Positions 1 through 7,640 of a stretch of 64,000 nt of DNA are shown here, in pieces. The stretch spans positions 378,106-442,105 of the forward strand of contig NZ_OXCQ01000001.1 of NCBI RefSeq assembly GCF_900411395.1, written 5' to 3'. Below the pieces are notes generated by a model. The model saw nothing but the letters and a program-made list of their open reading frames with translations, did not search any database and was not told the origin of the DNA. The first letter of the stretch is position 1, and each line of letters starts with the position of its first letter. Position numbers and translations under genes: made by a program. This DNA is from Streptococcus sp. 596553 (GTDB lineage: Bacteria > Bacillota > Bacilli > Lactobacillales > Streptococcaceae).

Positions 1-207
1 GTAGCTGGTCAAGCAAATGTCTTTATCTTCCCAGGTATAGAGGCAGGAAATATTGGCTACAAGATGGCTGAACGTCTTGGTGGTTTTGCGGCTGTAGGAC
101 CTGTTTTGCAAGGTTTGAACAAGCCAGTTAACGACCTTTCTCGTGGATGTAATGCAGATGATGTTTACAAGTTAACCCTTATCACAGCAGCCCAAGCTGT
201 TCATTAA
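1..207 (+). CDS. pta: Phosphate acetyltransferase, C-terminal end (partial)
   Basis: Open from the window edge, with 68 residues left before the TAA. The tail (ANVFIFPGIEAGNIGYK, then VGPVLQGLNKPVNDLSRGC, ending ITAAQAVH) is the conserved end of phosphotransacetylase, which interconverts acetyl-CoA and acetyl phosphate in the cytoplasmic Pta-AckA overflow pathway. The start lies outside the window. It converges with ybaB, and an inverted repeat lies between the two genes. Family assignment is from remembered motifs and no alignment was made. Confidence 0.9.
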   Translation, partial: VAGQANVFIFPGIEAGNIGYKMAERLGGFAAVGPVLQGLNKPVNDLSRGCNADDVYKLTLITAAQAVH

Positions 208-232
208 TAGTGAAAACTATAAAGCGATATAC

Positions 233-350
233 TATGCTATACTGTAGTTATGAAACTATGTACGAAAAGCACTGCCATTAACTCCTGGGAACTAAATTAC
301 TGATTGGTGTCAAAAAGGACAACTTCCAAGCGATGATATCCTGTCTATAT
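233..350 (+). pseudogene. Degenerate IS transposase N-terminus (remnant 1)
   Basis: From ATG at 258 the reading is MYEKHCH-stop-LLGTKLLIGVKKDNF. At the DNA level it matches, base for base over long stretches, the better preserved minus-strand remnant at 3669-3782 (MYEKAMKLTPENFKLLIGVEKVEF). Both look like the first residues of an IS5/IS1381-type pneumococcal transposase. Only the first 30 or so codons are visible and they contain a stop. It is certainly not functional; the exact IS family is uncertain. Confidence 0.55.
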
Positions 351-443
351 ACGACCTATAGAAATCTGTAATATACATGTCCGTAAAACGATAAATTCCC
401 TTTTTGATTTTAAATGAGTATGAAAAGAGAATTTTTTCATTAG

Positions 444-489
444 AAAACGCATAATATTGAGTGTTTTGACACCTGCTATTATGCGTTTT
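444..489. terminator. Hairpin between convergent pta and ybaB
   Basis: A perfect 12-bp inverted repeat (444-455 with 478-489), arms AAAACGCATAAT and ATTATGCGTTTT, with A and T runs at the outer ends. It lies between the converging pta and ybaB genes and probably terminates both. The 22-nt loop is long, so efficiency is uncertain. Confidence 0.6.
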
Positions 490-551
490 TTATAATTTTT
501 GCACCTTTCTTAGCCTTTGTTATCGACAAGTATTGTTCTAGCTCCTTGTTT

Positions 552-851
552 TTAGAATGGCAATTTCCCAGCGAAAGCACCCAGTTTTTTCTTGGTAGTT
601 TCATCGATTTGTTCAAGAGCAGAGTTGATGGCTTGAACGGTCATATCAGAAAGAGTTTCAAGGTCCTCTGGGTCAATGATAGCTGGATTGAAATCAATGC
701 TGACAACTTTCTTATCTCCAGTTAAGGTCGCTTGGACAAGGTCTTGAGCAGATTTGCCAACAAATTGCATAGCTGCAAGTTCAGCTTGACTTTGTTCCAT
801 TTGTTTTTGAAGTTTTTGTGCTTGGCGCATCATGTTTTGCATGTTCATCAT
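552..851 (-). CDS. ybaB: YbaB/EbfC family nucleoid-associated protein
   Basis: 99 residues, the usual size for this family of small DNA-binding dimers. The N-terminal helix is rich in Met and Gln ([25 protein letters not shown]) and is followed by the conserved [19 protein letters not shown] and the [12 protein letters not shown] region. Family members bind DNA as tweezer-shaped dimers and are associated with the nucleoid; in many bacteria the gene sits beside recR or dnaX, which is not the case here. AAAGGAAC upstream of the first ATG is the likely ribosome site. It is monocistronic and convergent with pta. An AT-rich -10 (TATAAT on the minus strand near 965-970) is a candidate promoter. Confidence 0.9.
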   Translation of the reverse strand: MMNMQNMMRQAQKLQKQMEQSQAELAAMQFVGKSAQDLVQATLTGDKKVVSIDFNPAIIDPEDLETLSDMTVQAINSALEQIDETTKKKLGAFAGKLPF

Positions 852-1258
852 AAGATTTCTAAAGTTCCTTTCATCTCAAGGGGATAATCCTTGTTGTTAA
901 CAAGTGCCTGATTTTCTCTCCTAATTGTTATTAGTAGCATATCCATCAAGCCCAAGTATTGATTTTATTATACCATTTTTTTAAGACATAGTCTTTTATT
1001 GGTGAGAGTTATTTATGTCAAGGAGTGATTAGAAATAAATTAAAATAATGATTTTTGCTAAGAGGGGCTCTATTCTAGTTTCATGGAAATGATTTTACTA
1101 AAGGTTCGTATGCTTTGTTTACAAACATGTTATCTCTATCTATTTTTGGATAAATAGTTATCTATTATTATGCTAATAGTAAAATCTAAATGGTAGCCTA
1201 CGATTTTTTAGAAAGAAAATGGTACAATATTCTAAGAGAAAATACAATGGGAGGGAAA
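852..1258. other. Intergenic region between divergent ybaB and the DUF1275 gene
   Basis: No coding signal. It holds the candidate ybaB promoter (minus strand, TATAAT near 965-970) and, at its right end, an extended -10 (TGG-TACAAT, 1220-1228) that would start transcription near 1235. The promoter lies inside the longest possible reading frame of the next gene and so argues for that gene's downstream start. Confidence 0.5.
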
Positions 1259-1951
1259 ATGAGGTTATTACCTATAAGAAAAATATCACGTCAGTCTAAA
1301 AGGTTAGCACTTTTTTTGACGTTTTGTGCTGGATATGTAGATGCTTACACTTTTATTGTTCGCGGGAATACCCTTGTAGCTGGACAAACAGGAAATGTTG
1401 TCTTTCTTTCGGTAGAGCTAATACAAAATAATGTTTCGGATGTTAGGGATAAGCTTTTAACCTTAATAGCGTTTATGCTGGGAGTTTTTTTACTAACCAT
1501 TTATAAGGAAAAATTGAGAATTGTGAAAAAGCCAATTCTGTCACTGATTCCTTTGGCAATCTTATCAATAGTTATTGGTTTTGTGCCTCAGACTGTGGAT
1601 AATATCTATCTAGTGCCGCCCTTGGCCTTCTGTATGGGCTTGGTGACAACTGCTTTTGGAGAAGTATCGGGTATTGCTTACAATAATGCCTTTATGACAG
1701 GGAATATCAAACGGACCATGTTGGCTTTTGGAGATTATTTCCGGACCAAGCACACTCCTTTTTTGCGTGAAGGGTTCATATTTGTTAGCCTGCTTAGTAG
1801 TTTTGTCCTTGGTGTTGTCTTTTCAGCCTATTTGACGATTTTCTATCATGAAAAGACTATTCTTGGTGTTCCTATTATGATGAGTATTTTTTACCTTAGC
1901 ATGCTTTTTGCCTCGTGGCGGAAAAAAGTAAAAGAAAAAGCTTCATTTTAG
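1259..1951 (+). CDS. DUF1275 (YoaK-type) integral membrane protein
   Basis: 230 residues from ATG 1259, with about six hydrophobic segments. The family signature FCAGYVDAYTF lies in the first segment, followed by AGQTGNVV, and GEVSGIAYNNAFMTGN occurs mid-protein. These match the YoaK/DUF1275 membrane family, whose substrate is unknown. The frame is open from an ATG at 1190, but I prefer 1259 because GGAGG lies 4 nt upstream and the extended -10 at 1220-1228 would put the transcript start downstream of 1190. The gene stands alone, 200 bases before the rplU operon. Confidence 0.8.
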   Translation: MRLLPIRKISRQSKRLALFLTFCAGYVDAYTFIVRGNTLVAGQTGNVVFLSVELIQNNVSDVRDKLLTLIAFMLGVFLLTIYKEKLRIVKKPILSLIPLAILSIVIGFVPQTVDNIYLVPPLAFCMGLVTTAFGEVSGIAYNNAFMTGNIKRTMLAFGDYFRTKHTPFLREGFIFVSLLSSFVLGVVFSAYLTIFYHEKTILGVPIMMSIFYLSMLFASWRKKVKEKASF

Positions 1952-1961
1952 GTGTTATTAC

Positions 1962-1990
1962 TTGTAAGAAAATAGGAGATATGATATACT
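1962..1990 (+). promoter_or_regulatory. Promoter of the rplU-prp-rpmA operon
   Basis: TTGTAA (1962-1967), 17-bp spacer, then TGA-TATACT (-10 at 1985-1990, extended by TG). The predicted transcript start is near 1997, which gives a leader of about 168 nt. Confidence 0.75.
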
Positions 1991-1996
1991 TAGAGA

Positions 1997-2164
1997 GTTG
2001 ACTATGCACGTTCCTGTGCAACCGCACGAACATCGTTGCTCGTTGTATAACAAATTTAAACTTTGTTATATATAGAGCTCTTCTTTTAAGTGGTTCGTCC
2101 CACGATGCTAGGCGAGTCTTCACAAAAAATCGGGGAAACCCATAAAAATCATAGGAGGTGCATA
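1997..2164 (+). promoter_or_regulatory. Structured 5' leader of rplU (L21-leader type)
   Basis: The leader between the promoter and rplU contains several complementary segments, for example ATAACAAAtttaaacTTTGTTAT near 2046-2070 and GGTTCGTCCCACGATG downstream, ending in a strong AGGAGGT. In Firmicutes the rplU operon is known to carry an autoregulatory L21 leader that senses ribosomal protein excess. Position and structure fit that class; I did not fold it or compare it with a model. Confidence 0.6.
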
Positions 2165-2479
2165 ATGAGCACATACGCAATTATCAAAACTGGCGGAAAA
2201 CAAGTTAAAGTTGAAGTTGGTCAAGCAGTTTACGTTGAAAAATTGAACGTTGAAGCTGGTCAAGAAGTTACTTTTAACGAAGTTGTTCTTGTTGGTGGTG
2301 AAAACACTGTTGTCGGAACTCCACTTGTTTCTGGAGCTACTGTAGTTGGAACTGTTGAAAAACAAGGAAAACAAAAGAAAGTTGTTACTTACAAGTACAA
2401 ACCTAAAAAAGGTAGCCACCGTAAACAAGGTCACCGTCAACCATATACTAAAGTTGTCATCAACGCAATCAACGCTTAA
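2165..2479 (+). CDS. rplU: Ribosomal protein L21
   Basis: 104 residues from ATG 2165, placed 5 nt behind AGGAGGTGC. The N-terminus [19 protein letters not shown] and the basic tail [21 protein letters not shown] are the standard L21 pattern. It is a 50S subunit protein that binds 23S rRNA. It is the first gene of a three-gene operon with the L27-processing protease Prp and L27, an order conserved in Firmicutes. It is probably controlled through its structured leader. A longer frame upstream (from 2090) lies in the leader and is not expected to be translated. Confidence 0.97.
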   Translation: MSTYAIIKTGGKQVKVEVGQAVYVEKLNVEAGQEVTFNEVVLVGGENTVVGTPLVSGATVVGTVEKQGKQKKVVTYKYKPKKGSHRKQGHRQPYTKVVINAINA

Positions 2480-2485
2480 TTTTAA

Positions 2486-2839
<354 letters not shown>

Positions 2840-2855
2840 CACGGAGGAAAACATT

Positions 2856-3149
2856 ATGTTAAAAATGACTCTTAACAACTTGCAACTTTTCGCCCACAAA
2901 AAAGGTGGAGGTTCTACATCAAACGGACGTGATTCACAAGCTAAACGTCTTGGAGCTAAAGCAGCTGACGGACAAACTGTAACAGGTGGATCAATCCTTT
3001 ACCGTCAACGTGGTACACACATCTATCCAGGTGTAAACGTTGGTCGTGGCGGAGACGATACTTTGTTCGCTAAAGTTGAAGGCGTAGTACGCTTTGAACG
3101 TAAAGGACGCGATAAAAAACAAGTTTCTGTTTACCCAATCGCTAAATAA
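2856..3149 (+). CDS. rpmA: Ribosomal protein L27 with Prp-cleavable N-terminus
   Basis: 97 residues. The first twelve ([12 protein letters not shown]) form the Firmicute-type extension ending in the LQLF/AHKKG processing site; Prp would cut after Phe12 to expose [15 protein letters not shown], the residues that reach the peptidyl transferase centre. The body ([33 protein letters not shown]) is standard L27. GGAGG lies 8 nt before the ATG. It is the last gene of the operon; its stop codon is built into the first hairpin of the structured region that follows. Confidence 0.97.
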   Translation: MLKMTLNNLQLFAHKKGGGSTSNGRDSQAKRLGAKAADGQTVTGGSILYRQRGTHIYPGVNVGRGGDDTLFAKVEGVVRFERKGRDKKQVSVYPIAK

Positions 3150-3256
3150 AAAGGTTCAGTGAACCTTTTTATCCCGAGCCTTGAATTGTAAAGGCGAGGA
3201 AGCTAGAAATAGCATAAAAACAGGCTTTCCGAGTTTTCGGAGAGCCTATTTTTTTG
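3148..3256 (+). ncRNA. Four-hairpin 3' element after rpmA, ending in a terminator (copy A)
   Basis: Four successive inverted repeats: 3148-3170 (AAAAAGGTTC, loop AGT, GAACCTTTTT, perfect), 3178-3195 (GCCTT with AAGGC), 3202-3213 (GCTA-GAAA-TAGC) and 3222-3256 (AGGCTTTCCGA with TCGGAGAGCCT followed by a T run, a clear terminator). The same architecture with related sequence occurs at 36630-36736. At minimum this is the operon terminator; whether it is also a stable 3' RNA or a regulator is not known. Confidence 0.5.
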
Positions 3257-3282
3257 TTTTGGTACCCATACTTTTTAATATG

Positions 3283-3372
3283 TATAGTGGATTGAATCTG
3301 GAATAGAACACTGTTAAAAATTGATTTGAGTTTCCTACTCGATTTCTTCAGATTTTATTTCAATTGACTATA
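3283..3372. repeat. RUP-like repeat, internally shortened
   Basis: About 90 bp bounded by inverted ends (TATAGTGGATTGAA and TTTCAATTGACTATA). It resembles the 106-bp copy at 7336-7441 but has internal deletions. RUP is a non-autonomous pneumococcal element thought to be mobilised by the IS630-Spn1 transposase; identity here is by remembered pattern and by similarity to the second copy. Confidence 0.7.
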
Positions 3373-3668
3373 AGAACTGGTATCTGGTTTCAAATACTGG
3401 CTTGTCGTCCCTTCACTTGTCTGAATGGCTTGATTCGTTCCTTCTGATAAGGGAAAATGATATTCTTTAGCTGAAACTGTCTGAGAATCCAAGCTAACAG
3501 ATGGAAAGAAAAATAGCTCCAATCTGAATCACACTGGATGGGAGTTGTTGAAAAGCAGTTATCTAGTTTTTCTTTTCTACTTTGGCTTTTTTTCTTTGTC
3601 ATCAGGGAAAGTGACTTGCTTCAAATCAGGGAGTTTAGGAAACTCTTCAAACATCTTGTTCAAGTTGT
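3373..3668 (-). other. Decayed minus-strand coding region
   Basis: Short, mutually overlapping minus-strand frames with stops and no good start. One is a 38-residue piece (MAAKFTKLDNLNKMFEEF...) ending near 3590, followed in another frame by a fragment near 3390-3530 reading LDSQTVSAKEYHFPLSEG. I do not recognise a family. The stretch looks like decayed genes or transposon debris continuing from the IS remnant at 3669-3782. No intact gene is supported. Confidence 0.4.
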
Positions 3669-3782
3669 CTAGTTTTGTAAATTTTGCAGCCATAGGTGTA
3701 CCTCGATTCTAAATTCTACCTTTTCGACACCAATTAGTAATTTAAAGTTCTCAGGAGTTAGTTTCATTGCTTTTTCATACAT
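3669..3782 (-). pseudogene. IS transposase N-terminus (remnant 2)
   Basis: Minus-strand frame from ATG at 3782: MYEKAMKLTPENFKLLIGVEKVEF, then a switch to unrelated residues and a stop. It is the better preserved sibling of the plus-strand remnant at 258. The LTPENFKLLIGV start is typical of IS5/IS1381-type transposases in pneumococci (family recalled, not searched). Only the N-terminus remains. Confidence 0.6.
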
Positions 3783-3985
3783 AAGGATAGTATGACATTT
3801 TATGGTTATTGAACAAGTCTAATCACTCCTTTCAAACTTTTGAAGATGTCCTACAAGTTTTTGAGAAGAATATTGCAAAGTTCATAGTTGAGCAACAATA
3901 GAGTGAAGTACTTTTTGAAAACAGCTACACTTCAGGTGAAAAAAACGACATTTCAGATTTTCTGATCCAGAAATAGCTATCGCTA

Positions 3986-3994
3986 TGATATAAT
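3986..3994 (+). promoter_or_regulatory. Extended -10 of ribF, predicting a leaderless transcript
   Basis: TGA-TATAAT with the -10 hexamer at 3989-3994 and the ATG at 4001, exactly 6 nt later. No clear -35 and no Shine-Dalgarno. Transcription should start at or next to the A of the ATG. Confidence 0.65.
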
Positions 3995-4000
3995 TAGTTT

Positions 4001-4918
4001 ATGATTATTACTATTCCTATAAAAAACCAAAAAGATATTGGCACACCATCTGATTCAGTCGTTGTTCTCGGCTATTTTGATGGTATACACAAGGGGCATC
4101 AAGAATTATTTCGTGTTGCCAATAAGGCTGCGAGAAAGGATTTATTACCTATCGTCGTTATGACCTTTAATGAATCTCCAAAGATCGCTTTAGAGCCTTA
4201 TCATCCGGATTTATTTTTGCATATTTTGAACCCTGCTGAACGTGAAAGAAAATTAAAGCGCGAAGGTGTAGAAGAATTATATCTCCTTGATTTTAGTAGT
4301 CAATTCGCTAGTCTCACGGCAGAAGAATTTTTTGCAACTTATATCAAGGCTATGAATGCCAAAATTATTGTTGCAGGTTTTGATTATACATTTGGTTCTG
4401 ACAAAAAAACAGCAGAAGATTTAAAGGATTACTTTGATGGAGAAGTCATTATTGTCCCACCTGTAGAAGATGAGAAAGGAAAGATTAGTTCAACTCGTAT
4501 CCGTCAAGCTATTTTAGATGGAAATGTGAAAGAAGCAGGAGAACTTTTGGGGGCACCGCTTCCATCAAGAGGTATGGTGGTTCATGGCAATGCTCGTGGT
4601 CGTACGATTGGTTATCCGACAGCGAATTTAGTGCTTTTAGACCGTACTTATATGCCAGCAGATGGCGTTTATGTCGTTGATGTTGAGATCCAAAGACAGA
4701 AGTATCGTGCTATGGCTAGTGTTGGAAAAAATGTGACTTTTGATGGAGAAGAAGCACGTTTTGAAGTCAATATTTTTGATTTTAATCAAGATATTTATGG
4801 GGAAACCGTCATGGTTTATTGGCTTGATCGCATTCGAGATATGACCAAATTTGACTCAGTTGACCAATTAGTGGATCAGTTAAAGGCTGATGAAGAACTA
4901 GCTCGGAATTGGTCTTAA
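4001..4918 (+). CDS. ribF: Bifunctional riboflavin kinase / FAD synthetase
   Basis: 305 residues, the usual size. The N-terminal FMN adenylyltransferase domain shows VVLGYFDGIHKGHQELF near residue 23, VVMTFNESP, the FDYTFG segment and ISSTRIRQAI near 165. The C-terminal riboflavin kinase domain begins around 185 (GMVVHGNARGRTIGYPTANL) and includes the F-EVNIFDFNQDIYG segment. The enzyme phosphorylates riboflavin to FMN and adenylates FMN to FAD in the cytoplasm. It is monocistronic and converges on the YitT gene. There is no ribosome site: the start is leaderless by prediction. Confidence 0.96.
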   Translation: MIITIPIKNQKDIGTPSDSVVVLGYFDGIHKGHQELFRVANKAARKDLLPIVVMTFNESPKIALEPYHPDLFLHILNPAERERKLKREGVEELYLLDFSSQFASLTAEEFFATYIKAMNAKIIVAGFDYTFGSDKKTAEDLKDYFDGEVIIVPPVEDEKGKISSTRIRQAILDGNVKEAGELLGAPLPSRGMVVHGNARGRTIGYPTANLVLLDRTYMPADGVYVVDVEIQRQKYRAMASVGKNVTFDGEEARFEVNIFDFNQDIYGETVMVYWLDRIRDMTKFDSVDQLVDQLKADEELARNWS

Positions 4919-4935
4919 GAGTAGTTTGGGTAATT

Positions 4936-5009
4936 AAAAAGAGGTTGTTTGTAACCCAAAAGATAGATGAATAAGTCTAACTTTTGAGGTCACGACACTA
5001 CCTCTTTTT
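4936..5009. terminator. Bidirectional terminator between ribF and the YitT gene
   Basis: AAAAAGAGGT (4936-4945) pairs with ACCTCTTTTT (5000-5009) across a 54-nt loop. The outer A and T runs serve both strands, and the right arm overlaps the stop of the minus-strand gene. The long loop lowers confidence. Confidence 0.55.
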
Positions 5010-5856
5010 ATTCTTTTTCAAAGGTGAAGCCTTCTCCTAGGATTTCATGGGCTTCTGTAATGGTTATAAAGGCTTGAGGATCGATTCGATGAATCATTTC
5101 CTTCATTTTCACAATCTCATTTCTACCGACAATACAGTAGATAATTTTCAAATCTTTTTGACTATAGTAGCCTTGACCAGAAATAAAAGTAACGCCTCTT
5201 CCTAGGTCATCATTAATCGCCTTAGCAAGTTGGTCAGGACGTTTTGTGATAATCATAAAACCTTTACCAGCATAGCCACCTTCTCCAATCAAATCAATGA
5301 CACGCGAAACGATAAAATCAAATAAGAGCGTGTAGGAAACCAATCTCAAGTCCTTGAAGATTAGGAGAATGAGCATGAGAATACAAAAATCTAAGATAAA
5401 GAGCAGTTTCCCCATAGATATATGAGTGTATTTATTGAGAATACGAGCTAGAATATCAGTTCCGCCAGTTGTACCTCCAGCATTAAAGATAATTCCAAGA
5501 CCGATTCCCAATAGAATTCCCGCTATAAGAGCTGTGATTAGTAAATCACCTTGAAGATCAATATGAAGGGGAATACGTTCAAAAAAGGCCAACCAGGCGG
5601 ATAAGGCTAAGGTTCCAAGTAAACTAGAATAGAGAGATTTTGCTCCAAATATTTTCCAAGCTAGTATGAAAAGGGGAATGTTAATCAGTAAGTTCATGAG
5701 CGAAACAGGGATTTTAAAAAGATAAAAGGTGATAAGGGTAATACCTGTCGCACCTCCTTCAAAGAGATGATGAGGAACTACAAAATAAGTCAGGCCAAAA
5801 GCATAAATAGCAGCACCTAGTAAAATGGTAAAAATGGGGTAAATTTTTTTAATCAT
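5008..5856 (-). CDS. YitT family membrane protein (DUF161/DUF2179)
   Basis: 282 residues. Five or so membrane segments in the first 180 residues (for example YPIFTILLGAAIYAFGLTYFVVPHHLFEGGATG), with the family's GIIFNAGGTTGGTDILARIL motif in the middle, then a soluble C-terminal DUF2179 domain from about 195 (GKGFMIITKRPDQLAKAI, GVTFISGQGYYSQKDLKIIYCIVGR). Function in streptococci is unknown. GAGGTG lies ahead of the ATG, and TGA-TATAAT (minus strand, about 5880-5890) is the probable promoter. Single gene, convergent with ribF. Confidence 0.88.
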   Translation of the reverse strand: MIKKIYPIFTILLGAAIYAFGLTYFVVPHHLFEGGATGITLITFYLFKIPVSLMNLLINIPLFILAWKIFGAKSLYSSLLGTLALSAWLAFFERIPLHIDLQGDLLITALIAGILLGIGLGIIFNAGGTTGGTDILARILNKYTHISMGKLLFILDFCILMLILLIFKDLRLVSYTLLFDFIVSRVIDLIGEGGYAGKGFMIITKRPDQLAKAINDDLGRGVTFISGQGYYSQKDLKIIYCIVGRNEIVKMKEMIHRIDPQAFITITEAHEILGEGFTFEKE

Positions 5857-5997
5857 AGGACACCTCTTTTCTTATAAGTTGATTATATCAAATTTTTACG
5901 GAAAATTTGAGTGACTCCATTAGGATTTTTAATCTTTTTTTGATATAATTAAAAGTAAGAAAACCAATCTGAATCCTAAAATAGAAAGATTGATACT

Positions 5998-6837
5998 ATG
6001 ACAAAAATTAAGATTGTAACCGATTCATCTGTTACTATTGAACCAGAACTCGTAAAACAATTAGATATTACAATTGTTCCATTATCTGTAATGATTGATA
6101 ATGTTGTTTATTCTGATGCTGATTTGAAAGAAGAAGGTAAATTTCTTCACTTGATGCAAGAAGCTAAGAATCTTCCGAAAACAAGCCAGCCGCCTGTAGG
6201 TATCTTTGCTGAAGTTTTTGAAGACTTGTGCAAGGATGGCAGCCAGATTCTTGCTATTCATATGTCCCATGCTCTTTCGGGGACTGTAGAAGCAGCGCGT
6301 CAAGGTGCTAGCCTATCTACTGCCGACGTAACAGTTATTGACAGTTCCTTCACTGACCAAGCTTTGAAATTCCAAGTTGTTGAGGCTGCAAAATTAGCGC
6401 AAGAAGGCAAAGAGTTGGAGGAAATCTTATCTCATGTAGAAGAGGTTAAAAACCACACAGAACTCTATATTGGCGTTTCAACTTTGGAAAATCTTGTCAA
6501 AGGTGGACGAATTGGCCGTGTAACTGGATTGTTGAGCTCACTTCTCAATATCCGTGTTGTCATGCAGATGAAGGATCATGAATTGCAGCCAATGGTTAAA
6601 GGTCGTGGTGCTAAAACCTTTAAAAAATGGTTAGATGAGTTGATAACATCGCTTTCTGAACGTTCTGTAGCAGAGATTGGAATTTCATATTCTGGTAGTG
6701 ATGATTGGGCAAAAGAGATGAAAGAAAGCTTACAAGCTTATGTTGAAAAGCCAATTTCTGTTTTGGAAACGGGTTCCATTATTCAAACTCACACGGGTGA
6801 GAGCGCTTGGGCTATTTTGGTACGTTACCACTCCTAA
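5998..6837 (+). CDS. DegV family fatty-acid-binding protein
   Basis: 279 residues covering a full DegV fold. It begins [32 protein letters not shown], carries [10 protein letters not shown] and the acyl-binding [15 protein letters not shown] segment, and continues with [20 protein letters not shown]. DegV (FakB-type) proteins bind a fatty acid and present it to the kinase FakA for phosphorylation, feeding exogenous fatty acids into phospholipid synthesis. Which paralogue and acyl preference this is cannot be told from sequence. TATAAT near 5943-5948 gives a short leader; the ribosome site is weak (AGAAAG). It is followed by hup with its own promoter. Confidence 0.88.
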   Translation: MTKIKIVTDSSVTIEPELVKQLDITIVPLSVMIDNVVYSDADLKEEGKFLHLMQEAKNLPKTSQPPVGIFAEVFEDLCKDGSQILAIHMSHALSGTVEAARQGASLSTADVTVIDSSFTDQALKFQVVEAAKLAQEGKELEEILSHVEEVKNHTELYIGVSTLENLVKGGRIGRVTGLLSSLLNIRVVMQMKDHELQPMVKGRGAKTFKKWLDELITSLSERSVAEIGISYSGSDDWAKEMKESLQAYVEKPISVLETGSIIQTHTGESAWAILVRYHS

Positions 6838-6874
6838 AAAAATAAATAAAATGGGAAGAAATAGCGTTTTTAAC

Positions 6875-6903
6875 TTGACCTAAAAGGGATTTTAGGATAT
6901 GAT
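6875..6903 (+). promoter_or_regulatory. Promoter of hup
   Basis: TTGACC (6875-6880), 17-bp spacer, TATGAT (6898-6903). This is a strong vegetative promoter, followed by a 5' leader with GGAGGA 9 nt before the ATG. Confidence 0.8.
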
Positions 6904-6943
6904 TATATTTGTTAATTAGAAATTATTTGGAGGAATCGTTAAC

Positions 6944-7219
6944 ATGGCAAACAAACAAGATTTGATCGCTAAAGTAGCAGAAGCTACAGAATTGACTAAG
7001 AAAGACTCAGCAGCAGCAGTTGAAGCTGTATTTGCAGCGGTAGCTGACTATCTTGCAGCTGGTGAAAAAGTTCAATTGATCGGTTTTGGTAACTTTGAAG
7101 TTCGTGAGCGTGCAGAACGTAAAGGTCGCAACCCACAAACTGGTAAAGAAATGACAATTGCAGCTTCTAAAGTTCCAGCATTCAAAGCTGGTAAAGCTCT
7201 TAAAGACGCTGTTAAATAA
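6944..7219 (+). CDS. hup: DNA-binding protein HU
   Basis: 91 residues beginning [26 protein letters not shown], with [24 protein letters not shown] (the DNA-bending arm) and the conserved [15 protein letters not shown] end. HU is the main nucleoid protein of streptococci, where it is the only HU/IHF-family protein and is essential. It has a near-consensus promoter and its own terminator, and its codon use is strongly biased, as expected for a highly expressed gene. Confidence 0.97.
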   Translation: MANKQDLIAKVAEATELTKKDSAAAVEAVFAAVADYLAAGEKVQLIGFGNFEVRERAERKGRNPQTGKEMTIAASKVPAFKAGKALKDAVK

Positions 7220-7228
7220 TCAGTCTTT

Positions 7229-7277
7229 AAAAAGCCTATTGTATCAAGCTTTCTAGCTTGGTCAGTAGGCTTTTTAA
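7229..7277 (+). terminator. hup terminator
   Basis: AAAAAGCCTA (7229-7238) pairs with TAGGCTTTTT (7266-7275), with an inner CAAGC/GCTTG stem, then T-rich sequence. Strong rho-independent form. Confidence 0.85.
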
Positions 7278-7335
7278 TTATGAAATCTAGTAATAAATAG
7301 AATTAAAAAGTTGAATGCTCCGAAAATATTGTATA

Positions 7336-7441
7336 TATAGTAGTTGAATCTAAAATAGTACGAAACAATTTCTAAAACATTTATAGAAATTAATTTTACT
7401 TCCTCAATCGATTTGTTCTCATCTTATTTCAATCCGCTATA
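7336..7441. repeat. RUP element
   Basis: 106 bp bounded by TATAG and CTATA with longer imperfect inverted ends (TTGAATCTAAAATAG inside left, TTATTTCAATCCGCTATA at right). Length and ends fit the 107-bp pneumococcal RUP, proposed to move by IS630-Spn1 transposase in trans. The remaining 7442-7605 is AT-rich with no gene I can support; it contains an imperfect AACATgAAATA/TTATTTTATGTT hairpin. Confidence 0.8.
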
Positions 7442-7605
7442 CGTATGTATATAATGAAAAGAATTAAATAATAGAATTGTGCGATAACTATTTGAAGCAA
7501 GATTAGCTGGTTAGAAAATCCAACAAGATAGCGAAGGAATATAACATGAAATATACATAATTTATTTTATGTTACAAAAATTGTACTAAAAGACTTACGA
7601 TTATC

Positions 7606-7634
7606 TTGAATGCCTTAGGGAAACATGCTATACT
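7606..7634 (+). promoter_or_regulatory. Promoter of the ABC-F gene, predicting a leaderless transcript
   Basis: TTGAAT (7606-7611), 17-bp spacer ending TGC, TATACT (7629-7634); the ATG at 7641 starts 6 nt after the -10. There is no ribosome-binding site between promoter and start. Confidence 0.75.
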
Positions 7635-7640
7635 ACTTGT

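Noticed and set aside
3202-3213. GCTAGAAATAGC, which resembles the repeat/tracr tetraloop of Cas9 guide RNAs
   Set aside because: A short stem with a GAAA loop arises easily. There are no cas genes, repeat arrays or anti-repeat nearby, and it belongs to the four-hairpin region behind rpmA.
3390-3602. 70-codon minus-strand frame proposed as a gene
   Set aside because: No ribosome site, no recognisable family, and a neighbouring frame reads more protein-like but is broken; treated as decayed DNA.
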